A stretch of 64,000 nucleotides of DNA from Flavobacterium defluvii (GCF_900129555.1 NZ_FQWC01000005.1:124001-188000); one strand, 5' to 3'. Shown: positions 17,189 to 26,437, counted from the first letter of the stretch. The notes: generated by a model from the sequence alone, not told the origin. A program made the numbers and translations.

Positions 17189-18367
17189 ATGAACAAAAGA
17201 GTTGTTATCGTTTCTGCCGTTAGAACACCTATCGGAAGTTTCATGGGAGGGTTATCTACCGTACCCGCACCAAAATTAGGCGCTGCTGCTATAAAAGGAG
17301 CCCTTTCAAAAATTAACCTTGACCCAAAATTAGTTGATGAAGTTTTCATGGGGAATGTAATCCAGGCTGGAGTTGGACAAGCTCCTGCGCGCCAGGCTGC
17401 ACTTTTTGCCGGATTATCAGAAGAAGTTGCTGCCACAACAGTAAACAAAGTCTGTGCCTCTGGAATGAAAGCTGTAATGTTTGGTGCTCAGGCAATAGCT
17501 TGCGGAGACGCTGAAATTGTAGTAGCCGGCGGTATGGAAAGCATGAGCTTAATTCCGCACTATGTACAAATGCGTGCCGGAAACAAATTTGGTCCTGCCA
17601 CAATGCTCGACGGAATGCAAAAAGATGGTTTAACAGATGCTTACGACAACAACGCAATGGGAGTTTGCGCTGATTTATGTGCATCTGAATACAACATCAG
17701 CCGTGAAGAACAGGACAAATTTGCTATTCAGTCATATGAGAGAAGTGCAAAAGCCTGGGATTCCGGAAAATTCGACAACGAAGTAGTTCCTGTTGAAGTT
17801 CCGCAAAGACGTGGCGAACCTGTTATCTTCGCAAAAGACGAAGAATATACGAATGTAAAATTAGATAAAATCCCAACCCTTGCTCCTGTTTTTACAAAAG
17901 ACGGAACAGTTACAGCTGCAAACGCTTCGACAATTAATGACGGTGCTGCTGCTTTAGTTTTAATGTCTGAAGAAAAAGCTGCTGAGTTAGGAATTAAGCC
18001 TTTAGCTTACATAAAAGGTTACGCCGATGCTGCGCAAGAACCAAAATGGTTTACAACTAGTCCCGCAAAAGCTTTACCAAAAGCTTTAAACAAAGCAGGA
18101 ATTGCAATCAGCGATGTTGATTTCTTCGAATTTAACGAAGCCTTCTCTGTAGTAGGTTTAGCCAATTCAAAAATATTAAATTTAGATAACGATAAAGTAA
18201 ACGTAAACGGTGGTGCTGTTTCATTAGGACATCCTCTTGGAGCTTCCGGAGCGCGTATCATTGTAACGTTACTAAATGTTTTAGAACAAAACAATGCTAA
18301 AACCGGAGCTGCTGCAATTTGCAACGGCGGCGGTGGCGCATCTGCTATTGTTATCGAAAGAGCTTAA
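17189..18367 (+). CDS. Acetyl-CoA C-acetyltransferase (thiolase)
   Basis: A 392-residue thiolase of usual length, either condensing two acetyl-CoA to acetoacetyl-CoA or cleaving 3-ketoacyl-CoA. Active-site cysteine C89 lies in NKVCASGMKA; GGAVSLGHPLGASGAR supplies the histidine, and ICNGGGGA near the C-terminus the second cysteine. Cytoplasmic. It is transcribed alone from a consensus promoter and followed by a strong terminator. Biosynthetic and degradative thiolases cannot be separated from sequence alone here. Confidence 0.93.
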   Translation: MNKRVVIVSAVRTPIGSFMGGLSTVPAPKLGAAAIKGALSKINLDPKLVDEVFMGNVIQAGVGQAPARQAALFAGLSEEVAATTVNKVCASGMKAVMFGAQAIACGDAEIVVAGGMESMSLIPHYVQMRAGNKFGPATMLDGMQKDGLTDAYDNNAMGVCADLCASEYNISREEQDKFAIQSYERSAKAWDSGKFDNEVVPVEVPQRRGEPVIFAKDEEYTNVKLDKIPTLAPVFTKDGTVTAANASTINDGAAALVLMSEEKAAELGIKPLAYIKGYADAAQEPKWFTTSPAKALPKALNKAGIAISDVDFFEFNEAFSVVGLANSKILNLDNDKVNVNGGAVSLGHPLGASGARIIVTLLNVLEQNNAKTGAAAICNGGGGASAIVIERA

Positions 18368-18380
18368 AAATTATAAATCA

Positions 18381-18421
18381 ATCAGGAGTTATTTTATAAA
18401 TCAAATAACTCCTGATTTTTC
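18381..18421 (+). terminator. Rho-independent terminator after the thiolase
   Basis: A 14-bp perfect stem, ATCAGGAGTTATTT (18381-18394) with AAATAACTCCTGAT (18403-18416), followed by a T run. Confidence 0.9.
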
Positions 18422-18442
18422 AAACTAATACATATTATCTAA

Positions 18443-19204
18443 ATGTTCGGAATCTGCAATCTTGCCATAGTACCCGTTCGATCTGAGCCTAGCGACAGAA
18501 GCGAAATTGTTACACAACTTTTATTTGGTGAACATATCCAAATATTAGAACGTCAAAATCAATGGGCCCGAATAAAAATTCAGTTTGATGATTATGAAGG
18601 CTGGGTCGATTCTAAACAATATCAGGTAATTTCTGAGGAACAATACAATCAATTAAGCAAAGAGCCTATAATTCTAAACGCTGATTTAATTGATTACATC
18701 ACAGCTCCGGATAATTTATTGTTACCAATTCCACTTGGTGCTTCTTTAGCATTTTTGAATAACAGCGAAATCAATACTTCTAATTTTGATTTTGAAGGAA
18801 CTAAAACCAGTGGTCTAAAACCTAAAAGCGCGTTAATAAGCACTGCATTTATGTACCTGAATGCTCCATATTTATGGGGTGGAAAAACACCTTTTGGAAT
18901 CGATTGTTCTGGTTTTACCCAAATGGTTTACAAATTAAACGGATATAAAATTCATCGTGATGCATCGCAGCAGGCACTTGAAGGAGAACCTTTAAGTTTT
19001 ATTGAAGAAAGTGAAGTTGGCGATTTAGCTTTTTTTGATAACGACGAAGGCAACATCATTCACGTGGGAATCATTATGGAAAACAATTACATCATTCACG
19101 CCAGCGGTAAAGTTCGTATTGACCGTTTAGACCATTTAGGAATCTACAATCCAGAACTTAAAAAACACACGCATAAATTACGTGTAATCAAGAAGATTAT
19201 TTAA
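18443..19204 (+). CDS. NlpC/P60 peptidoglycan endopeptidase with SH3-like domain
   Basis: A 253-residue protein. The N-terminal ~60 residues form a bacterial SH3-like domain (VPVRSEPSDRSEIVTQLLFGE). The NlpC/P60 domain occupies ~130-250: catalytic Cys155 in FGIDCSGF, His207 in IIHVGI and His219 in IIHASG, with the usual YLWGGKTP lead-in. Such enzymes cut gamma-D-Glu-meso-diaminopimelate bonds in stem peptides, often for wall recycling. No signal peptide is visible, which suggests a cytoplasmic recycling role, unless the start is misplaced. Confidence 0.9.
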   Translation: MFGICNLAIVPVRSEPSDRSEIVTQLLFGEHIQILERQNQWARIKIQFDDYEGWVDSKQYQVISEEQYNQLSKEPIILNADLIDYITAPDNLLLPIPLGASLAFLNNSEINTSNFDFEGTKTSGLKPKSALISTAFMYLNAPYLWGGKTPFGIDCSGFTQMVYKLNGYKIHRDASQQALEGEPLSFIEESEVGDLAFFDNDEGNIIHVGIIMENNYIIHASGKVRIDRLDHLGIYNPELKKHTHKLRVIKKII

Positions 19205-19314
19205 AAAAACACAAATTGCACAAATTAACGCAGATTAAAAATCTTTTTAATTTGTGAATCCCGATAGCTAAGTGGCAGAAAAAAATTTGTGCAAATTCGT
19301 GTAATTCGTGTTTA
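19205..19314. repeat. Imperfect inverted intergenic repeat
   Basis: AAACACAAATTGCACAAATT at the left and AATTTGTGCAAATTCGTG at the right form long imperfect inverted arms between convergent genes. This type of palindromic element is dispersed in Flavobacterium genomes and may serve as a bidirectional terminator. Confidence 0.6.
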
Positions 19315-20157
19315 AGCACTAACACGAATCGTCTTTCTAAACTCAGAAGGGCTATTTCCTCTTTGCTTTTTAAAGAATTTATTAAAGTGACTTTCATCAG
19401 TAAAACCAAATTCATACGCAATTTCGTTAATACGCTTATCACTAAATTGTAAACGATGTTCAATCAGTTTTGTTTTATAATTACTAATATATTGCTGCAT
19501 CGTTTCGCTGGCATGTTTCTTAAAATAACGTCCTAAATACGTATTCGAAATTCCGAAATAATCACTAATAGATTCAGCTTTAATCTTTTCAGGATAATAA
19601 ATATTAGTTTGGATATATTGCAGAATATCCATTGCTCTGGCTTCGGAACCTACATTTACCTGTTCAGGTAAATACTTCGCAATATTTCTAGCCACAATAA
19701 TGATCAGGGTATTAACCAATTGCTGGATCAATTCCTGATTGTAAACATCTTTATCCTGATGTTCACGGCAAATAGCTTCAATCATTACTTTTACCAAACA
19801 TTTATCGGCATCATTTTTTAAAATACAACCCGGCTGATGATTGGCATTCTGAAGAATATATTCTAATCGCTGAATATTTTCATTTTGCAGACTCGAATTC
19901 TTCAAATAAATGTCGTTAAATCTCAAAAAGAAAAACTTCGTTTTGGTTTCAATTGTAAAATTATGACAATCTTCCGGCGTCAATAAAAACATATGTCCTG
20001 CATCATAATTAAAAATATTTTTATTGATACACTGTCTTCCTGTTCCGTCTAAGATATAAACCAATTCAAAGAAATTATGACGGTCGCCAACATCCGGATA
20101 TTCATCCAACGTTTCAAAAGATACAGTAAACGGTTCGTATAAATTTTCTTTTTTCAT
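19312..20157 (-). CDS. AraC family transcriptional regulator
   Basis: A 281-residue regulator. The N-terminal half is a cupin-like sensor (FFELVYILDGTGRQCIN, MFLLTPEDCHNF). The last ~100 residues contain the two AraC helix-turn-helix units (AESISDYFGISNTYLGRYFK and RINEIAYEFGFTDESHFNKFFKK). I place the start at 20157 (MKKENLYEP): a longer in-frame extension to 20271 would cover the whole divergent promoter region and has no conserved character. It is divergent from an aldo/keto reductase gene, its likely target. Confidence 0.88.
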   Translation of the reverse strand: MKKENLYEPFTVSFETLDEYPDVGDRHNFFELVYILDGTGRQCINKNIFNYDAGHMFLLTPEDCHNFTIETKTKFFFLRFNDIYLKNSSLQNENIQRLEYILQNANHQPGCILKNDADKCLVKVMIEAICREHQDKDVYNQELIQQLVNTLIIIVARNIAKYLPEQVNVGSEARAMDILQYIQTNIYYPEKIKAESISDYFGISNTYLGRYFKKHASETMQQYISNYKTKLIEHRLQFSDKRINEIAYEFGFTDESHFNKFFKKQRGNSPSEFRKTIRVSA

Positions 20158-20221
20158 AACCTGAAGAATTAATTGAAGTTGCAAATTTACATAAAAAAGA
20201 CAAATATATACAAATTTACAC

Positions 20222-20243
20222 TTGTAAAAATGGTATAATTTTG
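20222..20243 (+). promoter_or_regulatory. Promoter region of the aldo/keto reductase gene
   Basis: TAATTTTG at 20236-20243 matches the -7 element TAnnTTTG. The -33 element is weak, which suits an activator-dependent promoter. CACTTG ... CAAGTG inverted half-sites surround it (about 20219-20250) and could bind the divergent AraC regulator. Confidence 0.5.
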
Positions 20244-20277
20244 CCAAGTGAAATTTAAGACATAAAAACACAATATT

Positions 20278-21264
20278 ATGGAATATAGAAAATTAGGCAA
20301 TACCGAACTCGAATTATCAACCATTACATACGGTGCTTTTGCCATTGGCGGGAACATGTGGGGCGGAAACGAAAAGAAAGATTCAATCGATTCGATTCAC
20401 GCTTCAATAGATCACGGCGTTACTACAATCGACACTGCTCCTTTTTATGGATTTGGTTTAAGCGAAGAAATGATTGGTGAAGCTTTAAAATCTCAGGATC
20501 GTTCAAAAGTACAATTGCTAACTAAATTTGGTTTGGTTTGGGACGGAAGCAATAACGGAAAAGGTGATTTCTTTTTTGATGCTGATGATAATGGCAAAAA
20601 AATACCAATTTATAAATATGCTTCAAAAAGCAACGTAATAAAAGAAGTCGAAGAAAGTTTAAAACGCCTTCAAACTGATTATATCGACTTATTACAAATT
20701 CACTGGCCAGACTCTACTACTCCAATTCAGGAAACTATGGAAGCTTTAGAAATCCTTATCCAACAAGGAAAAATAAGAGCTGCCGGAGTGAGTAATTACA
20801 GCGCAGAACAAATTAAAGAAGCACAAAAAACAATTCAGTTAGCTTCAAATCAGGTTCCATTTAGTATGCTGAATCAGAAAATTCAAACCGATTTGGTACC
20901 GCTTACGATTCAGGAAAATATTGGAATAATTGCTTACAGCCCAATGGAAAGAGGTTTATTAACCGGGAAATATTTTACAGACAGTAAACTAAAAGAAAAC
21001 GATCACAGAAATGGATATTTCGGTCAGTTTGATCTTCAAAAAGTAAAAACTTTGGTAGAAGAATTAAGTTCATTAGCAAACGCAAAACATATTTCAATTT
21101 CTCAATTAGTTCTTCGCTGGACAACTTTACAAAAAGGAATTACAATCGTTTTAGCCGGAGCAAGAAATGCAGAACAAGCCATTTCAAACGCCAAAACAAT
21201 GGATTTCGATTTATCAGCTTCAGAATTGGAATTTATCAATCAGGCAATTTCGAAATTAAAATAA
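20278..21264 (+). CDS. Aldo/keto reductase
   Basis: A 328-residue TIM-barrel NADPH-dependent oxidoreductase. The catalytic tetrad is visible: Asp52 (TIDTAPFYG), Tyr57, Lys83 (LTKFG) and His142 (LQIHWPD). GVSNYS and YSPMERGLLTGKY are family motifs. Cytoplasmic; likely substrates are small aldehydes or sugars. The divergent AraC regulator suggests induction by a specific compound. Confidence 0.92.
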   Translation: MEYRKLGNTELELSTITYGAFAIGGNMWGGNEKKDSIDSIHASIDHGVTTIDTAPFYGFGLSEEMIGEALKSQDRSKVQLLTKFGLVWDGSNNGKGDFFFDADDNGKKIPIYKYASKSNVIKEVEESLKRLQTDYIDLLQIHWPDSTTPIQETMEALEILIQQGKIRAAGVSNYSAEQIKEAQKTIQLASNQVPFSMLNQKIQTDLVPLTIQENIGIIAYSPMERGLLTGKYFTDSKLKENDHRNGYFGQFDLQKVKTLVEELSSLANAKHISISQLVLRWTTLQKGITIVLAGARNAEQAISNAKTMDFDLSASELEFINQAISKLK

Positions 21265-21265
21265 T

Positions 21266-21447
21266 ATTTAAACACATAGAAACATAGCGTTCTTTGTCTA
21301 TAAAGGTGTTTCACTTGCATTAACAAACATAGATAACAAAATCTTGTCATTCTGAGGAATAACAAACTTTGAGAACTATGTGTTAGAAACTAGTTTCTTT
21401 CAATTCTCTTTTCAAAGAAAAAAAATCTATGTCTCTATGTGTTTAAA
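21266..21447. repeat. MITE-like palindromic repeat, copy 1
   Basis: TTTAAACACATAGAAACATAG at the left end and its near reverse complement (CTATGTCTCTATGTGTTTA) at the right end enclose inner motifs including GAAACTAGTTTC and AACAAACATAG. The same element lies in opposite orientation at 59735-59880. No reading frame inside. Confidence 0.75.
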
Positions 21448-21481
21448 AAACAAATCTCAAAAAATTAAATAATTAGAATTT

Positions 21482-21590
21482 GGGCGTGCCCCTCCGGGTC
21501 GGGCTATGCGTTTCAATCTTTTATGCCTCGTTAAAAAACGAGACACAAAAGGATTTCCACTCCTATCCCTCACGCGTCACGAATTCACTA
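21482..21590. repeat. Dispersed Flavobacterium intergenic repeat
   Basis: GGGCGTGCCCCTCCGGGTCG and the following AAAGGATTTCCACTC segment resemble a GC-richer repeat I recall as dispersed between genes in Flavobacterium. It lies just before the mdaB-like gene, and for this reason I do not accept the longer in-frame start at 21506. Confidence 0.55.
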
Positions 21591-21601
21591 GAAAACGTAA
21601 A

Positions 21602-22204
21602 ATGAAAAAAATATTTATTATCAACGGAAGTCAAAACTTTGCCCATTCAGGTGGAAAATTCAATGAAACCGTTACAAATTGGACAATCGAATTTTTAAAA
21701 AGCAAAAATTACGAAATAAAAACAACCGATATTAAACAGGACTTTAACTTAGAAGAAGAAGTAGAAAAATTTGTTTGGGCAGATATTGTGGTCTATCACA
21801 CACCTGTTTGGTGGTTTCAATTACCAAATCTTTTCAAAAAATACATTGACGACGTTTTTACTGCCGGACACAACAAAGGAATTTACAAAAGCGACAGAAG
21901 AAGCCGGGTAAATCCAGACATTAATTACGGAACAGGCGGACAATTGCACGGACGTAAATACATGCTCACCACAAGTTGGAATGCACCTGCAACAGCTTTT
22001 ACCCTACCTGGAGAATTCTTCGAAGAAACATCTGTTGATGAAGGAGCTATGTTTGGCTTTCATAAAATGAATAAATTTGTAGGTATGGAAAAACTAAACG
22101 GTTTCCATTTTCATGACGTTGAAAAAGGTGCAACTGCAGAAAACATTGTCATCTTCAAAGAAAATTATACCAAACATTTAGAAGAAACCTTTAAAAACTT
22201 ATAA
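21602..22204 (+). CDS. mdaB: NAD(P)H-quinone oxidoreductase, MdaB-like flavoprotein
   Basis: A 200-residue flavodoxin-fold enzyme (IINGSQNFAHSGGKFN phosphate loop, VVYHTPVWWFQLPNLFKKYIDDVF, LTTSWNAP) that reduces quinones by two electrons using FAD and NADPH. The start at 21602 is preferred because the 32 extra upstream codons lie in a dispersed repeat. The stop is 2 bp before a YgiN-like monooxygenase gene. The mdaB-ygiN pairing is known in E. coli, where the two proteins are proposed to cycle quinones. Confidence 0.9.
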   Translation: MKKIFIINGSQNFAHSGGKFNETVTNWTIEFLKSKNYEIKTTDIKQDFNLEEEVEKFVWADIVVYHTPVWWFQLPNLFKKYIDDVFTAGHNKGIYKSDRRSRVNPDINYGTGGQLHGRKYMLTTSWNAPATAFTLPGEFFEETSVDEGAMFGFHKMNKFVGMEKLNGFHFHDVEKGATAENIVIFKENYTKHLEETFKNL

Positions 22205-22206
22205 TT

Positions 22207-22485
22207 ATGATCTCTATCACCGCAATTATAAAAAGTAAACAGGAAAATCTTGAAGAAGTCAAAAACTTAATTAAAAACCTGGTAACAGAAACCAGAAAAG
22301 AAGATGCCTGTATTCGTTATGATCTTCATAATACCGAAAATGTTTTCATCATTTGGGAAGAATGGAAAGATCAGCCGGGACTTGATATACATAACAATCA
22401 GCCATATTTAGTTGATTTTATCTCAAAAAGCGAAACCTTTTTATCTGCTCCAGTTCAGGTTTACAAAACGGTTCAAATTTTATAA
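22207..22485 (+). CDS. Antibiotic biosynthesis monooxygenase (ABM) domain protein, YgiN-like
   Basis: A 92-residue dimeric alpha/beta-barrel type protein (SITAIIKSKQENLEEVKNLI, CIRYDLHNTENVFIIWEEW). YgiN of this family is a quinol monooxygenase. It follows the mdaB-like gene by 2 bp and is certainly co-transcribed. No cofactor motif is expected in this family. Confidence 0.87.
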   Translation: MISITAIIKSKQENLEEVKNLIKNLVTETRKEDACIRYDLHNTENVFIIWEEWKDQPGLDIHNNQPYLVDFISKSETFLSAPVQVYKTVQIL

Positions 22486-22489
22486 ACTT

Positions 22490-22538
22490 TTTTTCGCCAC
22501 GAATTCACGAAATTTAATTCTCAATTCGTGGCGAAAAA
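22490..22538. terminator. Bidirectional hairpin between convergent genes
   Basis: TTTTTCGCCACGAATT and AATTCGTGGCGAAAAA form a 16-bp perfect stem with A/T tracts on both sides, filling the gap between the YgiN-like gene and the convergent methyltransferase. Related palindromes lie at 39103-39215 and 57458-57513. Confidence 0.85.
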
Positions 22539-23246
22539 CTATTTAATTCCCCCAAAAGCGCCGAAACACATATTTTTATGCAAGATTTCGACTTTTGAAA
22601 AACCTATCTTTTTCATTAAATCCAATTGATAATTCATAGATCTCGGAGAATCTTCTTTTTCGATATAATCCAAAACTTTCTGGCGGTACTCTGCTCCTCC
22701 TATTTCTTCTAAATATTCACCATAACGCTGCCAGGTATATTCGTTCAATAATTCTGTATCCTGCGTAATCAAATCAGAAATCATAAGACAGCCGCCCGTT
22801 TTCAACAATTTAAATAATTTGGAAAAAGTTGTTTCCCAATCTTCATCATCCCTTAAATGATGCAAAACAGCGCCCGCCATGATAATATCAAAACTGTTTT
22901 CTTCTAAAGCTATTTCTCGAATATCGCCTTGTTTTATTTCTACTTTTCCGTTCGTTTCTGCCGAAACTCTTTGAAAAGCACGATCTAGCATTGGTAAACT
23001 CAAATCGACTAACGTACAATTCAAGTTTGGTACTTTAGATAACATTTTTAAAGTATAATTTCCAGCACCACAGCCAACATCCAAAACATTTTTAGCATTC
23101 GGAACAATACGTTTTGAAGCTTCGGTTATTAATTCTAAAGAAATAGCGGCATCGATTGTAGCGACTTGCCCCGTTTCTAAATTTGAAAATCGTTCGACAT
23201 CATTGTCAAATCGTTCTTTGATTTCTTCAATAGTTGATTTTTTCAT
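22539..23246 (-). CDS. Class I SAM-dependent methyltransferase
   Basis: A 235-residue protein with motif I DVGCGAGNYTLKML, an acidic post-I segment (CTLVDLSLPMLDRA) and AGAVLHHLRDDEDW. Substrate unknown. It is divergent from a LysR regulator 222 bp away with palindromic sites between, so it is a candidate target of that regulator. Confidence 0.87.
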   Translation of the reverse strand: MKKSTIEEIKERFDNDVERFSNLETGQVATIDAAISLELITEASKRIVPNAKNVLDVGCGAGNYTLKMLSKVPNLNCTLVDLSLPMLDRAFQRVSAETNGKVEIKQGDIREIALEENSFDIIMAGAVLHHLRDDEDWETTFSKLFKLLKTGGCLMISDLITQDTELLNEYTWQRYGEYLEEIGGAEYRQKVLDYIEKEDSPRSMNYQLDLMKKIGFSKVEILHKNMCFGAFGGIK

Positions 23247-23419
23247 GATCTTTGTTTTTTATCACTCACAGATCAAACAGATTGAGCTAATCTTTTTGCT
23301 ATTATATGATTGGAATATTATTATGATTAAGATGATTTATCTAAAATTAATAATCTGCTGTACCTGCCCAATCTGCGAGAGACTTATTTTTTGCTTTTTC
23401 AAAACTATCTTTTTCATAA

Positions 23420-23467
23420 ATACTTTAAAAATACTATTTTTATCAATTAACAATACTTTAAAAGTAT
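23420..23467 (+). promoter_or_regulatory. Putative LysR operator, tandem palindromes
   Basis: ATACTTTAAAAGTAT (23453-23467) is a perfect 15-bp palindrome ending one base before the lysR start codon. A near copy (ATACTTTAAAAATAC) begins at 23420, 33 bp upstream. This fits autoregulation by a LysR dimer pair and control of the divergent methyltransferase. Confidence 0.55.
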
Positions 23468-23468
23468 C

Positions 23469-24350
23469 ATGGAATTACGTCACTTAAAATATTTTCTGGC
23501 TGTAGCCGAAGAACTCAATTTCACCAAAGCCTCTGAGAAACTTTTTATATCTCAGCCTCCATTAAGCCGTCAAATTGCAGAATTAGAAGAAGAACTTGAG
23601 GCAAAACTTTTTATAAGAAATAATAAAAAAGTAGAATTAACCGAAGCTGGAAAATATTTTAAAGAAGAAATAAAAGCACTTTTTCAGAATCTGGAGCATA
23701 TTTCAGCGAAAACAAAAAAAATTGCCGAGAATGTTTCGGGCGAATTCAGAATCGCTTACATCAGTTCAATTTATTCTGCTGTTATTTCAGATTTAATCAA
23801 ACATCTCAAAGCACAGTTTCCGTATGTCAATTTCAAGCTTTTTGAAATTTCAACTACCAAACAAATTGATGCTTTAGAATTGGGAAAAATCGAAATGGGA
23901 ATTATTCGTTCGCCAATAAAATCGCCTAAAATACAATCTCATTTATGGTTTAAAGATGGATTTTCGTTGGTTTACAATAAAAAATCCGTTCAGATAAAAT
24001 CAGAAAATGAGATTTTAAAACTGAAAGACGAAACTTTTGTTTTTTTCAATAAAGACTATGCGCCGCATTATCATGAAGTTTTGCTCCAGCTTTGTGCTTT
24101 TTATGGCTTTGAACCAAAAATTATTCACGAAGCAAACAACATTAATTCTATTGTACAATTGGTAAAAAACGGATTAGGAATTTCGATTGTCCCATCGAAT
24201 ATTGCAAAAAACAATCAGGATCCTGAGATTGGTTTTATTGAATTGAAAAAAGTAAATCTTTATACTAATGTATCAATAATAACTTCAAAAGACGATAATT
24301 CTGAAATAACGCAATCTGCTGTTGAGTTTTTGTTGCCACAAAGGAGCTAG
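23469..24350 (+). CDS. LysR family transcriptional regulator
   Basis: A 293-residue regulator with the N-terminal winged helix-turn-helix (MELRHLKYFLAVAEELNFTKASEKLFISQPPLSRQIAELE) and a type 2 periplasmic-binding-like effector domain from about residue 90. Divergent from the methyltransferase gene. Its stop codon lies at the edge of an inverted repeat. Effector unknown. Confidence 0.92.
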   Translation: MELRHLKYFLAVAEELNFTKASEKLFISQPPLSRQIAELEEELEAKLFIRNNKKVELTEAGKYFKEEIKALFQNLEHISAKTKKIAENVSGEFRIAYISSIYSAVISDLIKHLKAQFPYVNFKLFEISTTKQIDALELGKIEMGIIRSPIKSPKIQSHLWFKDGFSLVYNKKSVQIKSENEILKLKDETFVFFNKDYAPHYHEVLLQLCAFYGFEPKIIHEANNINSIVQLVKNGLGISIVPSNIAKNNQDPEIGFIELKKVNLYTNVSIITSKDDNSEITQSAVEFLLPQRS

Positions 24351-24524
24351 GAGGCTAAGTTTTTTTAATCTCGCAAAGTTTTATTTACTAAATGCAAAAA
24401 ATAAATTTCACGCAGATTCAGCAGATTTTAGCAGATTTATTTTTAAAAAATCATCTGCAGAATCTGCCTAAATCTTATAAAATCTGCGTGAAATAAAAAC
24501 TTAGCCTCCTAGCGCTTTCGTGGC
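24347..24524. repeat. Nested inverted repeat
   Basis: Outer arms CTAGGAGGCTAAGTTTTT and AAAAACTTAGCCTCCTAG enclose a second hairpin (TTTCACGCAGATT ... AATCTGCGTGAAA) with CAGATT-rich internal repeats. It occupies most of the 280-bp gap before the DUF2130 gene and overlaps the lysR stop codon. Confidence 0.7.
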
Positions 24525-24630
24525 CATAACAAAAAATCGTTACAATTTAGTACAGAAATCCGCATCATAAAAAGAGAAGTTTTAAATACCTTAGCAAATT
24601 ATAATTCTACACATAAAAAAAATCAATAAA

Positions 24631-25914
24631 ATGGCTGAACAATCTTCAATTCAGTGTCCAAATTGCGGAACTCCTATCGACGTAAATGATGTTTTAAAAC
24701 ATCAGCTGGAAGATAGTATTCGCAAAGAATTTCAACAAAAAGCCAATATTCAAAACCGTGAGTTAGAGCTAAAAAATGAACAATTGGACAAAGCCAAAGC
24801 CGAATTTGAAGCCAAAAAGAAGCAGGAAAATGAACTTTTTGCTGAACGTTTAGAACGTGAGAAAAAAACAGCGGAAAAAGAAATTTCAGAAAAACTGAAA
24901 GCCAAACTCGAAGAAGAAAATAAAGACCGTTTGCTTTTAATGGAAAAAGAACTCTCTGAAAAATCAGAAAAAATCAGGGAATTAAATAAAATGGAAGGTG
25001 AAATCGCAAAATTACAACGCGAAAAACTTGAAATGAAAGAAGCTATTCAGGCCGAAGCCGAAAAACAATTGAATGCACAACTGGCTTTGGAACGTGAAAA
25101 AATCAGAAAACAGGAAGACGATAAAAACGAACTAAAATTCAAAGAACTTCAAAAACAGCTGGAAGAACAAAAAAAGCTGACAGAAGAAATGAAACGCAAA
25201 CAGGAACAAGGTTCTATGCAGTTACAAGGCGAAGTAATGGAATTAGCGATTGAAGAATGGCTGGCAAATAATTTCCCTCTCGACAGCATCGATGAAGTTA
25301 AAAAAGGTGCAAATGGTGCCGATTGTCTTCAGATTGTAAACACGCGCGAACATCAAAATTGCGGTTCTATTTATTATGAAAGCAAAAGAACAAAAGCTTT
25401 TCAGCCTTCCTGGATCGAAAAATTCAAAAACGATATTCGTACCAAAAGGGCCAATATTGGAGTTTTAGTCACTGAAGTTATGCCGGCTGGAATGGAACGT
25501 ATGGGCATGCGTGACGGAATCTGGATTTGTACATATGAAGAATTTAAAGGTTTAAGTGCCGTTTTACGGCAGTCGCTGATTCAGATAAATCAAGCCGTAC
25601 AGGCGCAGGAAAACAAAGGCGATAAAATGTCGATGCTGTACGATTTTTTAACAAGCAACGAATTCCGTTTGCAAATTGAAGGAATTGTAGAAGGTTTTAC
25701 TCAAATGCAAAACGACCTGGAAGCTGAGAAAAGAGCCATGCAGAGAATTTGGAAACAACGCGAAAAACAAATCGAAAAAGTAGTTCATAATACTCTGGGA
25801 ATGTACGGATCTATTCGCGGAATTGCCGGAAATGCAGTTCAGAGTGTAAGAGCTTTAGAACTGGATTTTATTGAAGGTGATGATGACGAAGAACCAAAAG
25901 AATTATTGGAATAA
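24631..25914 (+). CDS. DUF2130 protein with zinc ribbon and coiled coil
   Basis: A 427-residue protein. An N-terminal CPNC motif (QCPNCGTPIDV) suggests half of a zinc ribbon. A long charged coiled coil (~45-205) is followed by the DUF2130 region (~215-400) with IYYESKRTKAFQPSWIEKF, IGVLVTEVMP and GIWICTYEEFKGL. The ESK and surrounding acidic residues recall restriction-endonuclease-like folds, but activity is unproven. Cytoplasmic, single-gene unit ending at a strong terminator. Confidence 0.85.
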   Translation: MAEQSSIQCPNCGTPIDVNDVLKHQLEDSIRKEFQQKANIQNRELELKNEQLDKAKAEFEAKKKQENELFAERLEREKKTAEKEISEKLKAKLEEENKDRLLLMEKELSEKSEKIRELNKMEGEIAKLQREKLEMKEAIQAEAEKQLNAQLALEREKIRKQEDDKNELKFKELQKQLEEQKKLTEEMKRKQEQGSMQLQGEVMELAIEEWLANNFPLDSIDEVKKGANGADCLQIVNTREHQNCGSIYYESKRTKAFQPSWIEKFKNDIRTKRANIGVLVTEVMPAGMERMGMRDGIWICTYEEFKGLSAVLRQSLIQINQAVQAQENKGDKMSMLYDFLTSNEFRLQIEGIVEGFTQMQNDLEAEKRAMQRIWKQREKQIEKVVHNTLGMYGSIRGIAGNAVQSVRALELDFIEGDDDEEPKELLE

Positions 25915-25970
25915 AAATATGAGATAGTACGCGGATAATCCGTTGAACGGAAACGATTCAACACAATAAA

Positions 25971-25998
25971 AAAGGCTTCGAAATCAATCGAAGCCTTT
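25971..25998. terminator. Bidirectional terminator
   Basis: AAAGGCTTCGA (25971-25981) pairs with TCGAAGCCTTT (25988-25998), flanked by A and T tracts between convergent genes. Confidence 0.9.
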
Positions 25999-26005
25999 AG
26001 TTTAA

Positions 26006-26437
26006 TTAGCCCTTTTTAAAAGACATTGTCAATCCAAACTGATTAGAAAGATACAGTTTGTTATTTTCGATAGAATAACTAGAAGTCGTTCTTAACAATT
26101 GTAAAAACTCACCTTCTTTTTTAGCATCGCATTTTTTAGTTTCTGAAGTTACATTTGGAAACTTAAGTTTTCCCGCACCGTCTGATAACAAACTTCCTTT
26201 AATGCCGTTACATCCTGTTGAACCAGAAAAACTTGATGAAGCCAATTGTAATGTTGGAGAAATTGAAAAATCTTTATTAGTAATTAACTTTCCATTTAAA
26301 TTCTCTAAAACCCAGGTTTGTTGTAATTTCTTTTCGATTGCGTTTTCATTTGCTGACGCTGTAGAATTTGTAGTCTTAGTTGATTTGCAGCTGCAAGCTA
26401 ATGATACAGCAATAAATAACATTAAAATCTTTTTCAT
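26006..26437 (-). CDS. META domain lipoprotein
   Basis: A 143-residue protein with a lipoprotein signal (IAVSLACSCKS, lipobox cysteine near 17) and a META/HslJ-like domain (TWVLENLNGKLI, FSGSTGCNGIKGSL, LLRTTSSYSIENNKLYLSN). HslJ homologues are linked to stress and antibiotic tolerance, with no known catalysis. It lies 111 bp beyond the start of the second META lipoprotein on the same strand, so the two look like tandem paralogues. Confidence 0.87.
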   Translation of the reverse strand: MKKILMLFIAVSLACSCKSTKTTNSTASANENAIEKKLQQTWVLENLNGKLITNKDFSISPTLQLASSSFSGSTGCNGIKGSLLSDGAGKLKFPNVTSETKKCDAKKEGEFLQLLRTTSSYSIENNKLYLSNQFGLTMSFKKG

